A stretch of 64,000 nucleotides of DNA from Actinophytocola oryzae (GCF_004364325.1 NZ_SOCP01000022.1:124001-188000); one strand, 5' to 3'. Shown: positions 50,260-59,361, counted from the first letter of the stretch. The notes: a model not told the origin generated them from the letters alone. Program-made: numbers and translations.

Positions 50260-51780
50260 GTGACAGATATTCGCTGGGGCACTCCCACGGCCCGCGGGGT
50301 GCTCGCCGCGACCATTCTCGGGTCCGGCATGGCGTTCCTCGACGGCACGGTGGTGAACATCGCGCTGCCGAGGATCGGGAGTGAGTTCGACGCCTCGGTC
50401 TCGGGGCTCCAGTGGATCCTCGACGGGTACCTGCTCACGCTCGCCGCTCTGATCCTCGTGGCAGGCTCGCTCGGCGACCGCTACGGCAGGCGGCGGGTGT
50501 TCCTGCTCGGCGTCGTCTGGTTCGGCCTGTCGTCCATGCTCTGCGGCGTCGCGCTCAACACCGAGATGCTGGTCGGCGCGCGTGTCCTCCAGGGCGTCGG
50601 CGGGGCGCTGCTCACGCCGGGTGCCCTCGCGATCATCCAGTCGTCGTTCCACCGCGAGGACCGGGCACGCGCGATCGGCGCGTGGTCGGGTCTCGGCGGT
50701 ATCGCGGGCGCGCTCGGGCCGCTGGTGGGCGGTCTGCTCGTGCAGGCGTGGTCGTGGCGCCTCGCGTTCCTGGTCAACGTGCCGCTCGGCCTCGCCGTGA
50801 TCTGGCTGACCCGCAGGTACGTGCCGGAGTCCCTCGACGACTCGATGACCGGCCACCCGGACCTGTGGGGCTCGGTGCTCGGCGCGCTCGGGCTCGCCGG
50901 GGTCACGGCCGCACTGGTCGAGGCCCCCGGCCGGGGGGTCGGCGACCCGCTCGTGGTGGGCGGCGCGGTGGTCGGCGTGGTGGCGCTCGCCGCGTTCGTG
51001 GTCCTGCAGCGTCGGCAGCGCAACCCGCTCGTGCCGCCCGACATCTTCGCGAACCGGACATTCGTGGTGGCGAACCTGCTGACGTTCGTCGTCTACGCGG
51101 CGCTCGGCGGCGTGATGATGCTGTTCGTCATCCAGCTGCAGGTCTCGCTTGGCTACGCGCCGACGCTCGCCGGGCTGGCCAGCATCCCGATCTCGGTGAT
51201 CATGCTGCTGCTGTCCGCGCGGTCGGGGAAGCTCGCGCAGAAGTTCGGCCCCCGGCCGTTCCTGGTGGCGGGGCCGATCGTGATCGCACTGGCCATGGTG
51301 ATGTACACGAGGGTGACGCCGGGCGCGTCCTACCTGCTCACCGTGCTGCCCGCGGTGGTCGTGTTCGGGTTCGGGCTCTCGTGTGTGGTCGCGCCGGTGA
51401 CCGCGACCGTGCTGGCCGCCGCAGAGGACCGGCACGCCGGTGTGGCGTCCGGGGTCAACAACGCGATCGCGCGGACCGGCGGGTTGCTCGCGGTCGCGAT
51501 CCTGCCTGCCGCGGCCGGGCTGACCGGCGAGTCGTACACCGACCCCGCCGCGATGACGTCCGGGTGGCGGATGGCGATGTGGTTGTGCGCGGGGCTGTGT
51601 GTCGTCGGCGGGGCGATCGCCCTGGGCGTGCGCAACGACGTCCTGGCGCTGCCGGCTCCTGTCGAGCCGGAACCGGTTGCGGAGGGGCCGTCGGCGGGCG
51701 ACTGCTTCAGCTGCGGCGTCACCGGCCCGCCGACGCACCTCCAACCGTCGAGACAGCCGGCTAAACCTGTTGGCGGGTAA
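50260..51780 (+). CDS. MFS transporter, DHA2 (EmrB/QacA) family
   Basis: A 506-residue drug:proton antiporter-type permease with about fourteen helices. Motif A is GSLGDRYGRRRVFLLG, motif C-like sequence is IQSSFH...WSGLGGIAGALGPLVGGLLVQAWSWRLAFLVNVP, and motif D1-like sequence FLDGTVVNIALP is at the start. The GTG is one base after the GntR stop, so it is co-transcribed with the regulator, which is odd for an amino-sugar regulator. It overlaps the convergent dehydratase by 20 bp. Confidence 0.92.
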   Translation: MTDIRWGTPTARGVLAATILGSGMAFLDGTVVNIALPRIGSEFDASVSGLQWILDGYLLTLAALILVAGSLGDRYGRRRVFLLGVVWFGLSSMLCGVALNTEMLVGARVLQGVGGALLTPGALAIIQSSFHREDRARAIGAWSGLGGIAGALGPLVGGLLVQAWSWRLAFLVNVPLGLAVIWLTRRYVPESLDDSMTGHPDLWGSVLGALGLAGVTAALVEAPGRGVGDPLVVGGAVVGVVALAAFVVLQRRQRNPLVPPDIFANRTFVVANLLTFVVYAALGGVMMLFVIQLQVSLGYAPTLAGLASIPISVIMLLLSARSGKLAQKFGPRPFLVAGPIVIALAMVMYTRVTPGASYLLTVLPAVVVFGFGLSCVVAPVTATVLAAAEDRHAGVASGVNNAIARTGGLLAVAILPAAAGLTGESYTDPAAMTSGWRMAMWLCAGLCVVGGAIALGVRNDVLALPAPVEPEPVAEGPSAGDCFSCGVTGPPTHLQPSRQPAKPVGG

Positions 51781-52717
51781 GGACTTCCGCGAGCAGCGCC
51801 GGGTCGATGTTGCCGCCGGACACGAGTGCGACCGTGCGGCCCCTCGGCAGGTCGGCGTGCAGGTAGGCGGCCGTGGTGACCGCGCCGCTCGGCTCGGCCA
51901 CCTGCTGTGACCTGACGGCCAGCACGGCGATCGCGTCCCGGATCTGGTCCTCGGTCACGGTGACCACGTCGTCGACGAGCTTGGTGATGTGCGCGAAGGT
52001 CAGCTCGGAGGGAGTGGAGCGCAGGCCGTCTGCGATGGTCCTCGCGCGGTCGTCGGTGGACCAGTCGGGCCGCCGCCCCAGGCGGAAGCCTTCGGCCGTG
52101 TCACCCGCGAGTTCCGGCTCGACGCCGATGACCTTGGCGTTCGGCGCCTTGGCCCTGATGGCCGTCGCGATGCCGGAGATGAGCCCGCCGCCGCTGACCG
52201 GCACGAGCACCACCTCGACGTCCGGCAGGTCGGCCGCGATCTCCAGGCCGATGGTGCCCTGACCGGCGATGACATCCGGGTGGTCGAACGGTGGGACCAT
52301 CGTGCCGCCCTGGGTGGCCACGATCTCCTCCGCGGCGCTCTCCCGGTCGGCGGGCGGCACGACGACGACCTTCGCGCCGTGACGGGCGGTGGCGTCGATC
52401 TTCACCTGGGGCGTGTTGGTCGTCACGACGATCGTGGCCGGGACGCCGTACAGCTTGGCCGTGTAGGCGACCGCCTGCGCGTGGTTGCCGCTCGAGTAGG
52501 CGACCACGCCCTTTTCCCTGACGTCATCAGGGATCCGGGCGATCGCGTTGACCGCGCCGCGGAGCTTGAACGCGCCGATTGGTTGCAGCTGCTCGGGTTT
52601 GAGCCACAGGGGACGGTCTTCGGGCGCCCAGAGGCTTGGCACCAAAGGAGTTCGTACCGCACGGCCCGCGACGCGGACGGCAGCGGCCTCGATGTCGTCG
52701 ATCGTGATCAGTCGCAC
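51761..52717 (-). CDS. PLP-dependent threonine/serine dehydratase
   Basis: A 318-residue fold-type II enzyme. The PLP lysine is in QPIGAFKLRGAVNAI, the substrate loop is SSGNHAQAVAYTAKL, and the phosphate loop is VPVSGGGLISGIA. There is no C-terminal ACT domain, so it is a catabolic-type dehydratase or serine racemase rather than the regulated IlvA. The GTG at 52717 is the first start that leaves the family N-terminus VRLITIDDIEAAAVRV. Confidence 0.92.
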   Translation of the reverse strand: MRLITIDDIEAAAVRVAGRAVRTPLVPSLWAPEDRPLWLKPEQLQPIGAFKLRGAVNAIARIPDDVREKGVVAYSSGNHAQAVAYTAKLYGVPATIVVTTNTPQVKIDATARHGAKVVVVPPADRESAAEEIVATQGGTMVPPFDHPDVIAGQGTIGLEIAADLPDVEVVLVPVSGGGLISGIATAIRAKAPNAKVIGVEPELAGDTAEGFRLGRRPDWSTDDRARTIADGLRSTPSELTFAHITKLVDDVVTVTEDQIRDAIAVLAVRSQQVAEPSGAVTTAAYLHADLPRGRTVALVSGGNIDPALLAEVLTRQQV

Positions 52718-52841
52718 GTCCCCAGTATGCACTGTCCACAATGGACTGTGTGCGTGCTCACGATCGGCCAACCCGGGGAGTGGGTAGCCCGTCGCAGAGG
52801 TTGGAAGGGATGGAACTCTGTTTTCTGCGACCAGAAGGATC

Positions 52842-53552
52842 ATGAGCGACAAGAAGGACGACACAGACAACATCCGGCTCAGCCAGGTGGTGGCTGGCGC
52901 GCTGGCGGCGGTGACCGCGGCGCTGGTCGGCTCGACCATGGGGGTCGCGGGGACGGTCGTGGGGGCCGGCCTGGCGAGCGTCATCTCCACGGTCGGCGGC
53001 ACGCTGTACCTGCGGTCCTTCCAGCGGACCAGGGCTGGTGTGCGGACCGTGCGCGCCAGGGTCGTCGGCCGCTCCGGTGACGAGACGGTCCTGGTCTCGA
53101 CCGACGGTGACCCCCGGCCGGGAGAGGAGGTCGTGGCCGATTCGTCTGATTCGTCAGATGTGTCCGCTGATCGGCCGCCCGGTGGCAGGCGGCGGGTGAG
53201 ATGGCCGGTGGTGGCGGTCACCACGCTCGCGGCGTTCGCGTTGGCCATGGCGGCCATCACCGGCGTGGAGTGGCTGCGTGGGGAGTCGCTGTCGGGTGAC
53301 AGTGGTACGACCTTCGGCAGCATCGTCGAGCCGCACCGCGACTCGGGTCGGAGTGACGAGCCCGCGACCCCCTCGTCGACCACGCCGTCGCCGACCACGA
53401 CGCCGTCTACCTCAACAAACAAGACAAGCAAGACAGAACCGACTAAGACCACGACGCCGCCGCCGAGCGACCTGGGCCCCTCGTCGGCACCGCCTGTGAC
53501 CACCACGACCGAGCAGACGCCAACGAACGAGTCGATCCCGCCGTCGAACTAG
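52842..53552 (+). CDS. membrane protein of unknown function with Ser/Thr/Pro-rich tail
   Basis: A 236-residue protein. It has a hydrophobic N-terminal region (about 12-55, LSQVVAGALAAVTAALVGSTMGVAGTVVGAGLASVISTVGG), a basic linker, a second transmembrane helix (about 122-142, VVAVTTLAAFALAMAAITGVEW), and a long Ser/Thr/Pro-rich C-terminus that is probably extracellular. No domain is recognised. GC bias and a separate start region support it as a real gene. Confidence 0.7.
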   Translation: MSDKKDDTDNIRLSQVVAGALAAVTAALVGSTMGVAGTVVGAGLASVISTVGGTLYLRSFQRTRAGVRTVRARVVGRSGDETVLVSTDGDPRPGEEVVADSSDSSDVSADRPPGGRRRVRWPVVAVTTLAAFALAMAAITGVEWLRGESLSGDSGTTFGSIVEPHRDSGRSDEPATPSSTTPSPTTTPSTSTNKTSKTEPTKTTTPPPSDLGPSSAPPVTTTTEQTPTNESIPPSN

Positions 53553-53570
53553 ATTCGACACACTCTGGGT

Positions 53571-53598
53571 AGTTAGTCAGTTGCTCACATGGCAACTG
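53571..53598. promoter_or_regulatory. inverted repeat upstream of secreted protease
   Basis: CAGTTG (53578-53583) and CAACTG (53593-53598) form an inverted repeat with a 9-base spacer, about 155 bp before the protease start. It overlaps the 12-mer AGTTAGTCAGTT, which also occurs at 45049. It could be an operator or a weak terminator for the upstream gene. Confidence 0.35.
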
Positions 53599-53752
53599 TT
53601 GTCCACGAACGGACGATATCCGCGCGGTCTGCGAGTACATAGTTTCAGAAGAGTCATCCGATGGATGGCTACCCCTCATGTGATGCCCGGGGGCAGCTCC
53701 ACCCATTGCCAGTCCCCGGGTCCCCCTGCAGACAACCGAGGGAGCAAACCTG

Positions 53753-54910
53753 ATGAATCGCACAACCCTTGTGCGGATGAGTGGTTTCGCGCTGCTCGCC
53801 GTAGGTACGGCGATTACCTTCGCCGCACCGGCGAACGCGGCCCCGGCCGGCGGATCGTCGGCCAACAGCGCGGTCCAGGAAGCACTGCAGCGTGACCTCG
53901 GCCTGTCCCCGCAACAGGCTGAAGTCCGCTTCCAGCAGGAGAAGGCCGCCTTCTCCAAGGAGAGCTCGATCAAGGCCGCGCTCGGCGCGGACTTCGCAGG
54001 CAGCCGCTTCGACGGCCAGTCCGGCAAGCTCGTGGTGAACGTCTCCGACGCGAGCCGCGTGTCCGAGGTCACCGCCGCAGGCGCGGTGGCGAAGGTCGTC
54101 GAGCACAGCTCGGCGGACGTGAACGCCGTTCAGGCGAAGCTGGCACAGGGCAGCGCCAGCATGCCGAAGTCGGTCACCGCCTGGTACGTCGACAGTGTCA
54201 CCAACACGGTCGTCGTCGAGGTCTACGGCAGCGACGCCGCGGCGTCGTCGTGGGCGAAGAGCCTCGGCGCGGACCGCGTCGTGCAGGTCAGTGAGCGCCC
54301 GCAGACGTACTGGAACGTGATCGGCGGCCAGGCCATCACGACCACCTCGGGCTCCCGCTGCTCGGCGGGCTTCAACGCACGCAGCTCCAGCGGCGCCCGG
54401 TACATCATCGACGCCGGTCACTGCGGCAACCTCGGCGGCACGTGGTCCGGTCCGGGCGGCACGCTCGGCACCGTCGCCGGCTCGTCCTTCCCCGGCAACG
54501 ACTACTCCGCCATCAGGGTCAGCTCGACCTCGGCGACGTCGACGGCGCTCGTCGACCGGTACAGCTCCGGCAGCGACGTGACCGTGTCCGGCTCCTCCGG
54601 CGGCAGCGTGGGCGCTGCCGTCTGCCGGTCCGGCTCCACGACCGGGTGGCACTGCGGCACGATCAACGCGCTGAACACGACCGTGACCTACTCGCAGGGC
54701 TCGGTCGGCCAGATGATCCGCACCAACGTGTGCGCGGAGCCGGGTGACTCCGGTGGTTCGCTGGTGACCAGCCCGGGTTCGGGCACGCGCGTCACGGCTC
54801 TGGGTATGACCTCCGGCGGTTCGGGTAACTGCTCCTCCGGCGGCACGACCTACTTCCAGCCGGTCAACGAGGCGCTGAGCGCGTACGGCCTGACGCTGTA
54901 CACGGGCTGA
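53753..54910 (+). CDS. secreted S1 family serine protease with alpha-lytic-type prodomain (streptogrisin-like)
   Basis: A 385-residue preproprotein. It has a signal peptide (about 1-30, ending ANAA), an alpha-lytic protease prodomain (about 38-190), and a chymotrypsin-fold protease with catalytic His223 (IIDAGHCG), Asp250 (PGNDYSAI) and Ser333 (CAEPGDSGGSL). Four cysteines form the usual two or three disulfides. It is likely processed between about residues 190 and 197. It is followed by a strong terminator. Confidence 0.95.
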   Translation: MNRTTLVRMSGFALLAVGTAITFAAPANAAPAGGSSANSAVQEALQRDLGLSPQQAEVRFQQEKAAFSKESSIKAALGADFAGSRFDGQSGKLVVNVSDASRVSEVTAAGAVAKVVEHSSADVNAVQAKLAQGSASMPKSVTAWYVDSVTNTVVVEVYGSDAAASSWAKSLGADRVVQVSERPQTYWNVIGGQAITTTSGSRCSAGFNARSSSGARYIIDAGHCGNLGGTWSGPGGTLGTVAGSSFPGNDYSAIRVSSTSATSTALVDRYSSGSDVTVSGSSGGSVGAAVCRSGSTTGWHCGTINALNTTVTYSQGSVGQMIRTNVCAEPGDSGGSLVTSPGSGTRVTALGMTSGGSGNCSSGGTTYFQPVNEALSAYGLTLYTG

Positions 54911-54924
54911 CGTTTCGACGAACG

Positions 54925-54967
54925 CCAGCGGACGGGCCGAACCCTGCCGGCCCGTCCGCTGGTTTTT
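54925..54967. terminator. rho-independent terminator shared by protease and clpP
   Basis: A perfect 15-bp stem (CCAGCGGACGGGCCG at 54925-54939 with its complement at 54948-54962) has an 8-base loop and a following TTTTT. It lies between the converging protease and clpP genes and can act on the plus strand; clpP ends at 54967. Confidence 0.9.
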
Positions 54968-55518
54968 CACTGTCCGGCAACGACATGGTCGACGATCCCG
55001 TACTCCCTGGCCTCCTCGGCCGTGAACCACCGGTCCCGGTCGGCGTCCCTGGTGATCGTCTCGGCGGTCTGGCCGGTCTGCGACGCGGTGATCTCCGCGA
55101 GCCTGGCCTTCATGCGCGAGTAGGCGTTCGCGCGGATCCTGATGTCGGACTCCGCGCCACCGACGCCCGCGGACGGTTGGTGCATGAGGATCTGCGCGTT
55201 GGGCAGCGCGTACCGCTTGCCCGGTGTCCCGGAGGAGAGCAGGAACTGCCCCATCGAGGCGACGAACCCCATCGCCCAGGTGGAGACGTCCGGCCCGATG
55301 AGCCGCATGGTGTCGTAGATGGCCATCCCGGCCGTCACCGAGCCGCCGGGCGAGTTGATGTAGAAGGTGATGTCCTTCTCGGGGTCCTCCGCGGCCAAGA
55401 GGAGCAGCTGGGCGGTGATCCGGTTGGCGGACTCCTCGGTCACCTCGGTCCCGAGGAACACGACCCGGTCGCGGAGCAGCCGGTCGAAGAGCGCGTCGTC
55501 AAGGCTTGCGGTAGTCAT
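54967..55518 (-). CDS. clpP: ATP-dependent Clp protease proteolytic subunit (stand-alone paralogue)
   Basis: A 183-residue ClpP. The catalytic triad is Ser88 (GFVASMGQFLLSSG), His113 (LMHQPSAGVGG) and an Asp in the following helix-strand region (RDADRDRWFTAEEAREYG). The N-terminus is shorter than in housekeeping ClpP. It is not beside tig, clpX or another clpP, so it is probably an extra paralogue like those of other actinomycetes. Confidence 0.92.
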   Translation of the reverse strand: MTTASLDDALFDRLLRDRVVFLGTEVTEESANRITAQLLLLAAEDPEKDITFYINSPGGSVTAGMAIYDTMRLIGPDVSTWAMGFVASMGQFLLSSGTPGKRYALPNAQILMHQPSAGVGGAESDIRIRANAYSRMKARLAEITASQTGQTAETITRDADRDRWFTAEEAREYGIVDHVVAGQ

Positions 55519-55595
55519 GCCACCGACGCTAACCAGCGGTTACCCGGCGACCGCGGGCGTTTCACCGTCGGCGGAGCCTGTTCACCGAGAGCCGA

Positions 55596-56243
55596 TCAGC
55601 CGCGCAACACCTTGGCGAGCCGGGCGGCGGCCTCGAAGGGGTCCTGCGCCTGTGTGATCGCGCGGACCACCACCACCCGGGTCGCACCGGCGGCCAGCAC
55701 CTCGGGGAGCCGGGCCTCGTCGATACCGCCGATCGCGAACCACGGCCGGCTCGGGCCTGCGGCGGCCGTCGCGCGCACGAGGTCGAGACCAGGGGCGGGA
55801 CGACCCGGCTTGGTGGGCGTCGGCCAGCACGGGCCGGTGCAGAAGTAGTCGACACCCGGCTCGCCTGCCGCGGCTGTGGCCTGCGACACGTCGTGGGTCG
55901 ACCGGCCGATCACGACGTCGTCGCCGAGGATCCGACGAGCCCACGGCACGGGGAGGTCGTCCTGACCGAGGTGCAGGATGTCGGCGCCCGCGGCCAGGGC
56001 CACGTCGGCGCGGTCGTTGACCGACAGGAGGGCGCCGTGGCGGGCACAGGCCTCGGCGAGGACCGACAGGGCTGCCAGCTCGTCGGCGGCCTCCATGCCC
56101 TTCTCCCGCAGCTGGATCACGTCGACCCCGCCCGCCAGCGCGGCGTCCGCGAAGGACGCCAGGTCGGGACGGTTTCCCGTGCACAGGTACAGCCGTGCGT
56201 TCGCGAGGCGCTGCCTTGTCGCGTCTGCGTCTAGTCCGGGCAC
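55596..56243 (-). CDS. thiE: thiamine-phosphate synthase
   Basis: Joins HMP-diphosphate and thiazole phosphate to form thiamine phosphate; 215 residues. Motifs are VDVIQLREKGMEA, LSVNDRADVALAAGADILHLGQDDLP, VIGRSTHDVSQ, GPCWPTPTKPGRPAPGL and WFAIGGIDEARLPEVLAAGATRVVVVRAI. The GTG start is used. It is divergent from thiO and so is not under the plus-strand TPP riboswitch. Confidence 0.95.
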   Translation of the reverse strand: MPGLDADATRQRLANARLYLCTGNRPDLASFADAALAGGVDVIQLREKGMEAADELAALSVLAEACARHGALLSVNDRADVALAAGADILHLGQDDLPVPWARRILGDDVVIGRSTHDVSQATAAAGEPGVDYFCTGPCWPTPTKPGRPAPGLDLVRATAAAGPSRPWFAIGGIDEARLPEVLAAGATRVVVVRAITQAQDPFEAAARLAKVLRG

Positions 56244-56273
56244 CCGTTCACGCTATACGGTGGAGGTGGTCCG

Positions 56274-56357
56274 CACGGGAGTCCAGGGGACTGGGCTGAG
56301 AGGGGATCTGCCGATCCCGACCGTCGAACCTGATCCGGATCATGCCGGCGCAGGGAG
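56274..56357 (+). promoter_or_regulatory. TPP riboswitch (THI element) controlling thiOSG
   Basis: The conserved parts are present in order: ACGGGAGTCC, CTGGGCTGAGAGGGG, and GTCGAACCTGATCCGGATCATGCCGGCGCAGGGAG, with an internal stem (GGGATC-type) between them. It ends about 10 bp before the thiO start, so ribosome-site sequestration is the likely mode. Confidence 0.95.
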
Positions 56358-56367
56358 CGTGAGTGCC

Positions 56368-57447
56368 ATGAACGTGGTTGTGGTCGGTGGCGGCGTCATC
56401 GGGCTGTCCGTCGCCTGGCGGTTGTCGAGCGAGCACGAGGTGACGCTCGTCGACCCGAGACCGGCCGGGGGTGCGTCGTGGGTGGCGGGCGGCATGCTCG
56501 CGCCGGTCACGGAGGCATGGCCGGGCGAGGAGGACCTGCTCGAGCTCGGCAGCGCCTCCCTGGCGTCGTGGCCGGGTTTCGCGGCGGACCTCGGACTCGA
56601 CCTGGACACCCGCGGCACGATCGTGGCCGCGGCGGACGGCGCGGACGCAGGGCAGCTCGACACGCTCGCGGAGTTCCTCGCCGGGCGTGGCCGGGAGGTC
56701 GAGCGGCTCAGCGGCCGCGAGCTGCGCAGGGTGGAACCGAGCCTGGGTCCGAATGTCCGAAGTGGACTGATAGTGCCGGGCGACCTGGCCGTGGACAACC
56801 GGGAACTGTTGCGGCTCCTCAGTTCCCGCGCGCACGAGGCCGGTGTCGAGTTCATCGGGGAGGCAGCGGCCTCGGTCACGTCCGGCGTGGTGGAACTGGC
56901 CTCCTCGACGCTGCGGTGCGACCTGGCGGTGATCGCGGCCGGCGCGTGGAGCGGCGCGCTCCATCCGGCGCTCGCCGGTGCGGTGCGACCGGTGAAGGGC
57001 GAGATCCTGCGACTGCGGGCCAGGCAGAACGCACTGCCGCCGCCAACGCACACCGTGCGTGCCATGGTCGAGTCGCGGGCCGTGTACCTGGTGCCGCGTG
57101 CGGGCGACGAGCTGGTGGTCGGTGCGACCCAGTACGAGGCGGGCTTCGACGAGGAGGTCACGGCCGGCGGGGTGCGTGACCTGCTCAACCTCGCCGAACG
57201 TGTGGTGCCGGGCGTGGTCGAGTACACCCTGACCGAGTGCGCGGCGGGGCTGAGGGCCGGCAGCCGGGACAACCTGCCGCTCATCGGCAGCCTGGGGCCC
57301 GGAGTGGTGGTCGCGGCGGGTCACCACCGCAACGGGCTGCTACTGGCGCCGATCACGGCCGAGGCGGTGCGGGCCATGGCGGCAGGCCGGGAGGAGCCAC
57401 TCGTCAAGGTCGCCGACCCAGCCCGCCTGACCGGAGGGACCGCGTGA
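56368..57447 (+). CDS. thiO: glycine oxidase ThiO
   Basis: FAD enzyme that makes the dehydroglycine needed for the thiazole ring; 359 residues. The dinucleotide motif is VVVVGGGVIGLSVAWRL, with GASWVAGGMLAP, and the C-terminal AGLRAGSRDNLPLIGSLG...AAGHHRNGLLLAP typical of DAO-family proteins. The ATG at 56368 follows the riboswitch; a GTG nine bases upstream is in frame. Its stop overlaps the thiS start. Confidence 0.94.
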   Translation: MNVVVVGGGVIGLSVAWRLSSEHEVTLVDPRPAGGASWVAGGMLAPVTEAWPGEEDLLELGSASLASWPGFAADLGLDLDTRGTIVAAADGADAGQLDTLAEFLAGRGREVERLSGRELRRVEPSLGPNVRSGLIVPGDLAVDNRELLRLLSSRAHEAGVEFIGEAAASVTSGVVELASSTLRCDLAVIAAGAWSGALHPALAGAVRPVKGEILRLRARQNALPPPTHTVRAMVESRAVYLVPRAGDELVVGATQYEAGFDEEVTAGGVRDLLNLAERVVPGVVEYTLTECAAGLRAGSRDNLPLIGSLGPGVVVAAGHHRNGLLLAPITAEAVRAMAAGREEPLVKVADPARLTGGTA

Positions 57448-57647
57448 TGTACGTACAGGTCAACGGAAGCGAACGCGAGGTGCCGGACGGCGCGACGGTG
57501 ACGGAGTTGCTGGAAGCGCTCGGTGTGCCGGCACGAGGGGTGGCGGTGGCCGTGGACGGTGCCGTCGTCACGCGGGCCGACCACGACCGGACGGTGGTGC
57601 TTGAGGGCGCCGAGGTCGAGGTCCTGACCGCCGTGCAGGGAGGCTGA
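57447..57647 (+). CDS. thiS: sulfur carrier protein ThiS
   Basis: A 66-residue ubiquitin-like sulfur carrier ending in the diagnostic GlyGly (LTAVQGG). The ATG shares its A with the thiO stop (TGATG), and GGAGGG lies eight bases upstream. It donates sulfur to ThiG. Confidence 0.94.
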   Translation: MYVQVNGSEREVPDGATVTELLEALGVPARGVAVAVDGAVVTRADHDRTVVLEGAEVEVLTAVQGG

Positions 57648-57648
57648 G

Positions 57649-58404
57649 GTGGACGACCCACTGGTGATCGGGGACCGGCAGTACGCGTCACGGCTGATCA
57701 TGGGCACGGGCGGCGCGGCGAACCTGGCCGTGCTGGAGAGTGCGCTGAAGGCGTCGGGCACGGAGCTGACGACGGTGTCGATCCGCCGCGTGGACACCCA
57801 GGGCGGCACCGGGGTGCTGGAGGTACTGCAGCGGGTGGGGATAGACCCGCTACCCAACACGGCGGGCTGCCGAACCGTGGCCGAAGCGGTGCTCACGGCA
57901 CGCATGGCCCGCGAGGCGCTCGGGACGTCATGGGTGAAGCTGGAGGTCGTGGCGGACGACCGCACGCTCCTGCCGGATCCGGTCGAGCTGCTGGAGGCCG
58001 CGGCGGTGCTGATCAAGGACGGATTCACGGTCCTGCCGTACACGAATGACGATCCGGTGTTGGCGTTGCGCCTGGAGGAGCTGGGCTGCGCGGCGGTGAT
58101 GCCACTGGGCTCGCCGATAGGGACGGGCCTCGGCATCCGCAACCCGCACAACATCGAGCTGATCGTCGCGCGTGCCGGGGTGCCGGTGATCCTGGACGCG
58201 GGCGTCGGCACGGCGTCCGACGCCGCACTGGCCATGGAACTCGGCTGCTCGGGCGTCATGCTGGCCACGGCAGTCACCCGCGCAACAGACCCCGAGGCGA
58301 TGGCGGCGGCCATGCGCCACGCCGTCACCGCCGGCCGCCTGGCCCACGGCGCGGGCCGCGTCCCCCAACGCTTCTGGGCTCAGGCCTCCAGCCCACCACG
58401 CTGA
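57649..58404 (+). CDS. thiG: thiazole synthase ThiG
   Basis: TIM-barrel thiazole synthase, 251 residues. The start VDDPLVIGDRQYASRLIMGTGG, the Schiff-base Lys region SWVKLEVVADDRTLLPD, and IELIVARAGVPVILDAGVGTASDAALAMELGCSGVMLATAVTRA are present. The GTG starts one base after the thiS stop. Confidence 0.95.
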   Translation: MDDPLVIGDRQYASRLIMGTGGAANLAVLESALKASGTELTTVSIRRVDTQGGTGVLEVLQRVGIDPLPNTAGCRTVAEAVLTARMAREALGTSWVKLEVVADDRTLLPDPVELLEAAAVLIKDGFTVLPYTNDDPVLALRLEELGCAAVMPLGSPIGTGLGIRNPHNIELIVARAGVPVILDAGVGTASDAALAMELGCSGVMLATAVTRATDPEAMAAAMRHAVTAGRLAHGAGRVPQRFWAQASSPPR

Positions 58405-58515
58405 GTCACCGGTCACGGGACACCGACGAGGCTCTTCAACTCCTGATCGCTGCCGCGAGCAGTTCGTCCACTGTGGTCGGGCTCGCTGGTGCCCGCGCGC
58501 TGGTGGGCTCGACGA

Positions 58516-59328
58516 TCACGCCCGCTCCTTCTGCTGCTCGCGCAACGCCGCCACCTCGTGCCGCAGCGCGCGCACCTCCGCGAGGATCAGCTGGTCGGAC
58601 GACGCCTGGTCCGCCGCGTGCTGCTCCTCCGCCTGCGCCAGGTCGTTGACGACCGTCTTCTCCATCCCGCTCACGATCACCGCGATGAACAGGTTCAGCA
58701 CGGCAAAGCTCGAGACCAGGATGTAGACCACGAAGAAGATCCACGCGAGCGGCGCCACGACCATGACCTCGCGTGCGATGTCCGGCCACGCCTCCCCGGT
58801 CATCGTCTGGAACAGGGTGAACAGGGTCGTGCCGAGGTCGCCGAAGTAGTCGGGTGAGATCTCGCCGAACAGCTTGGTCGCCATCACCGCTGCCACGTAG
58901 ATGACCAGCGACAGCAACGCGCCGATCGACGCCATGCCCGGCACCGCGGCCAGCAGGCCCGACACGACACGTCGCATCGCGGGCACCGCCGAGATCAGGC
59001 GCAGCACCCGGAGCACCCGCAACGCCCGCAGCACCGAGAACGGGCCGGTCGCCGGGATCAGCGAGATGCAGACGATGACGAAGTCGAACACGTTCCACGA
59101 GTCGCGGAAGAACCGCCAGCGGAACGCGTACAGGCGTAGCACCAGCTCGACCACGAACACCACCAGCACGACCCGGTCGACGACGTGGAGCAACCCGCCG
59201 ACGTCGCGCATCACACTCCGCGACGTCTCAAGACCGAGCGTGGCCGCGTTCACCACGATCACCCAGATGACGAACTGCTGGAAGCGCCTGTGCTCGACTA
59301 GCGCGCTGACTCGGTCCCGGTGGTTCAC
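58516..59328 (-). CDS. voltage-gated ion channel (bacterial NaV/ion transport protein)
   Basis: A 270-residue six-helix channel subunit of the NaChBac type. S4 carries regularly spaced arginines (VLRALRVLRVLRLI, about 99-112); the pore loop is TLFQTMTGEAWPDIAREVM with filter TGEAW (about 177-181), where NaChBac has LESW. A C-terminal heptad coiled coil (about 230-268) would form the tetramer. The filter Glu suggests cation selectivity; sodium versus calcium cannot be decided. It interrupts the thiamine genes. Confidence 0.9.
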   Translation of the reverse strand: MNHRDRVSALVEHRRFQQFVIWVIVVNAATLGLETSRSVMRDVGGLLHVVDRVVLVVFVVELVLRLYAFRWRFFRDSWNVFDFVIVCISLIPATGPFSVLRALRVLRVLRLISAVPAMRRVVSGLLAAVPGMASIGALLSLVIYVAAVMATKLFGEISPDYFGDLGTTLFTLFQTMTGEAWPDIAREVMVVAPLAWIFFVVYILVSSFAVLNLFIAVIVSGMEKTVVNDLAQAEEQHAADQASSDQLILAEVRALRHEVAALREQQKERA

Positions 59329-59361
59329 GGCGAGAAAGCGTAAACGTCCGGTTGGTCCGTG

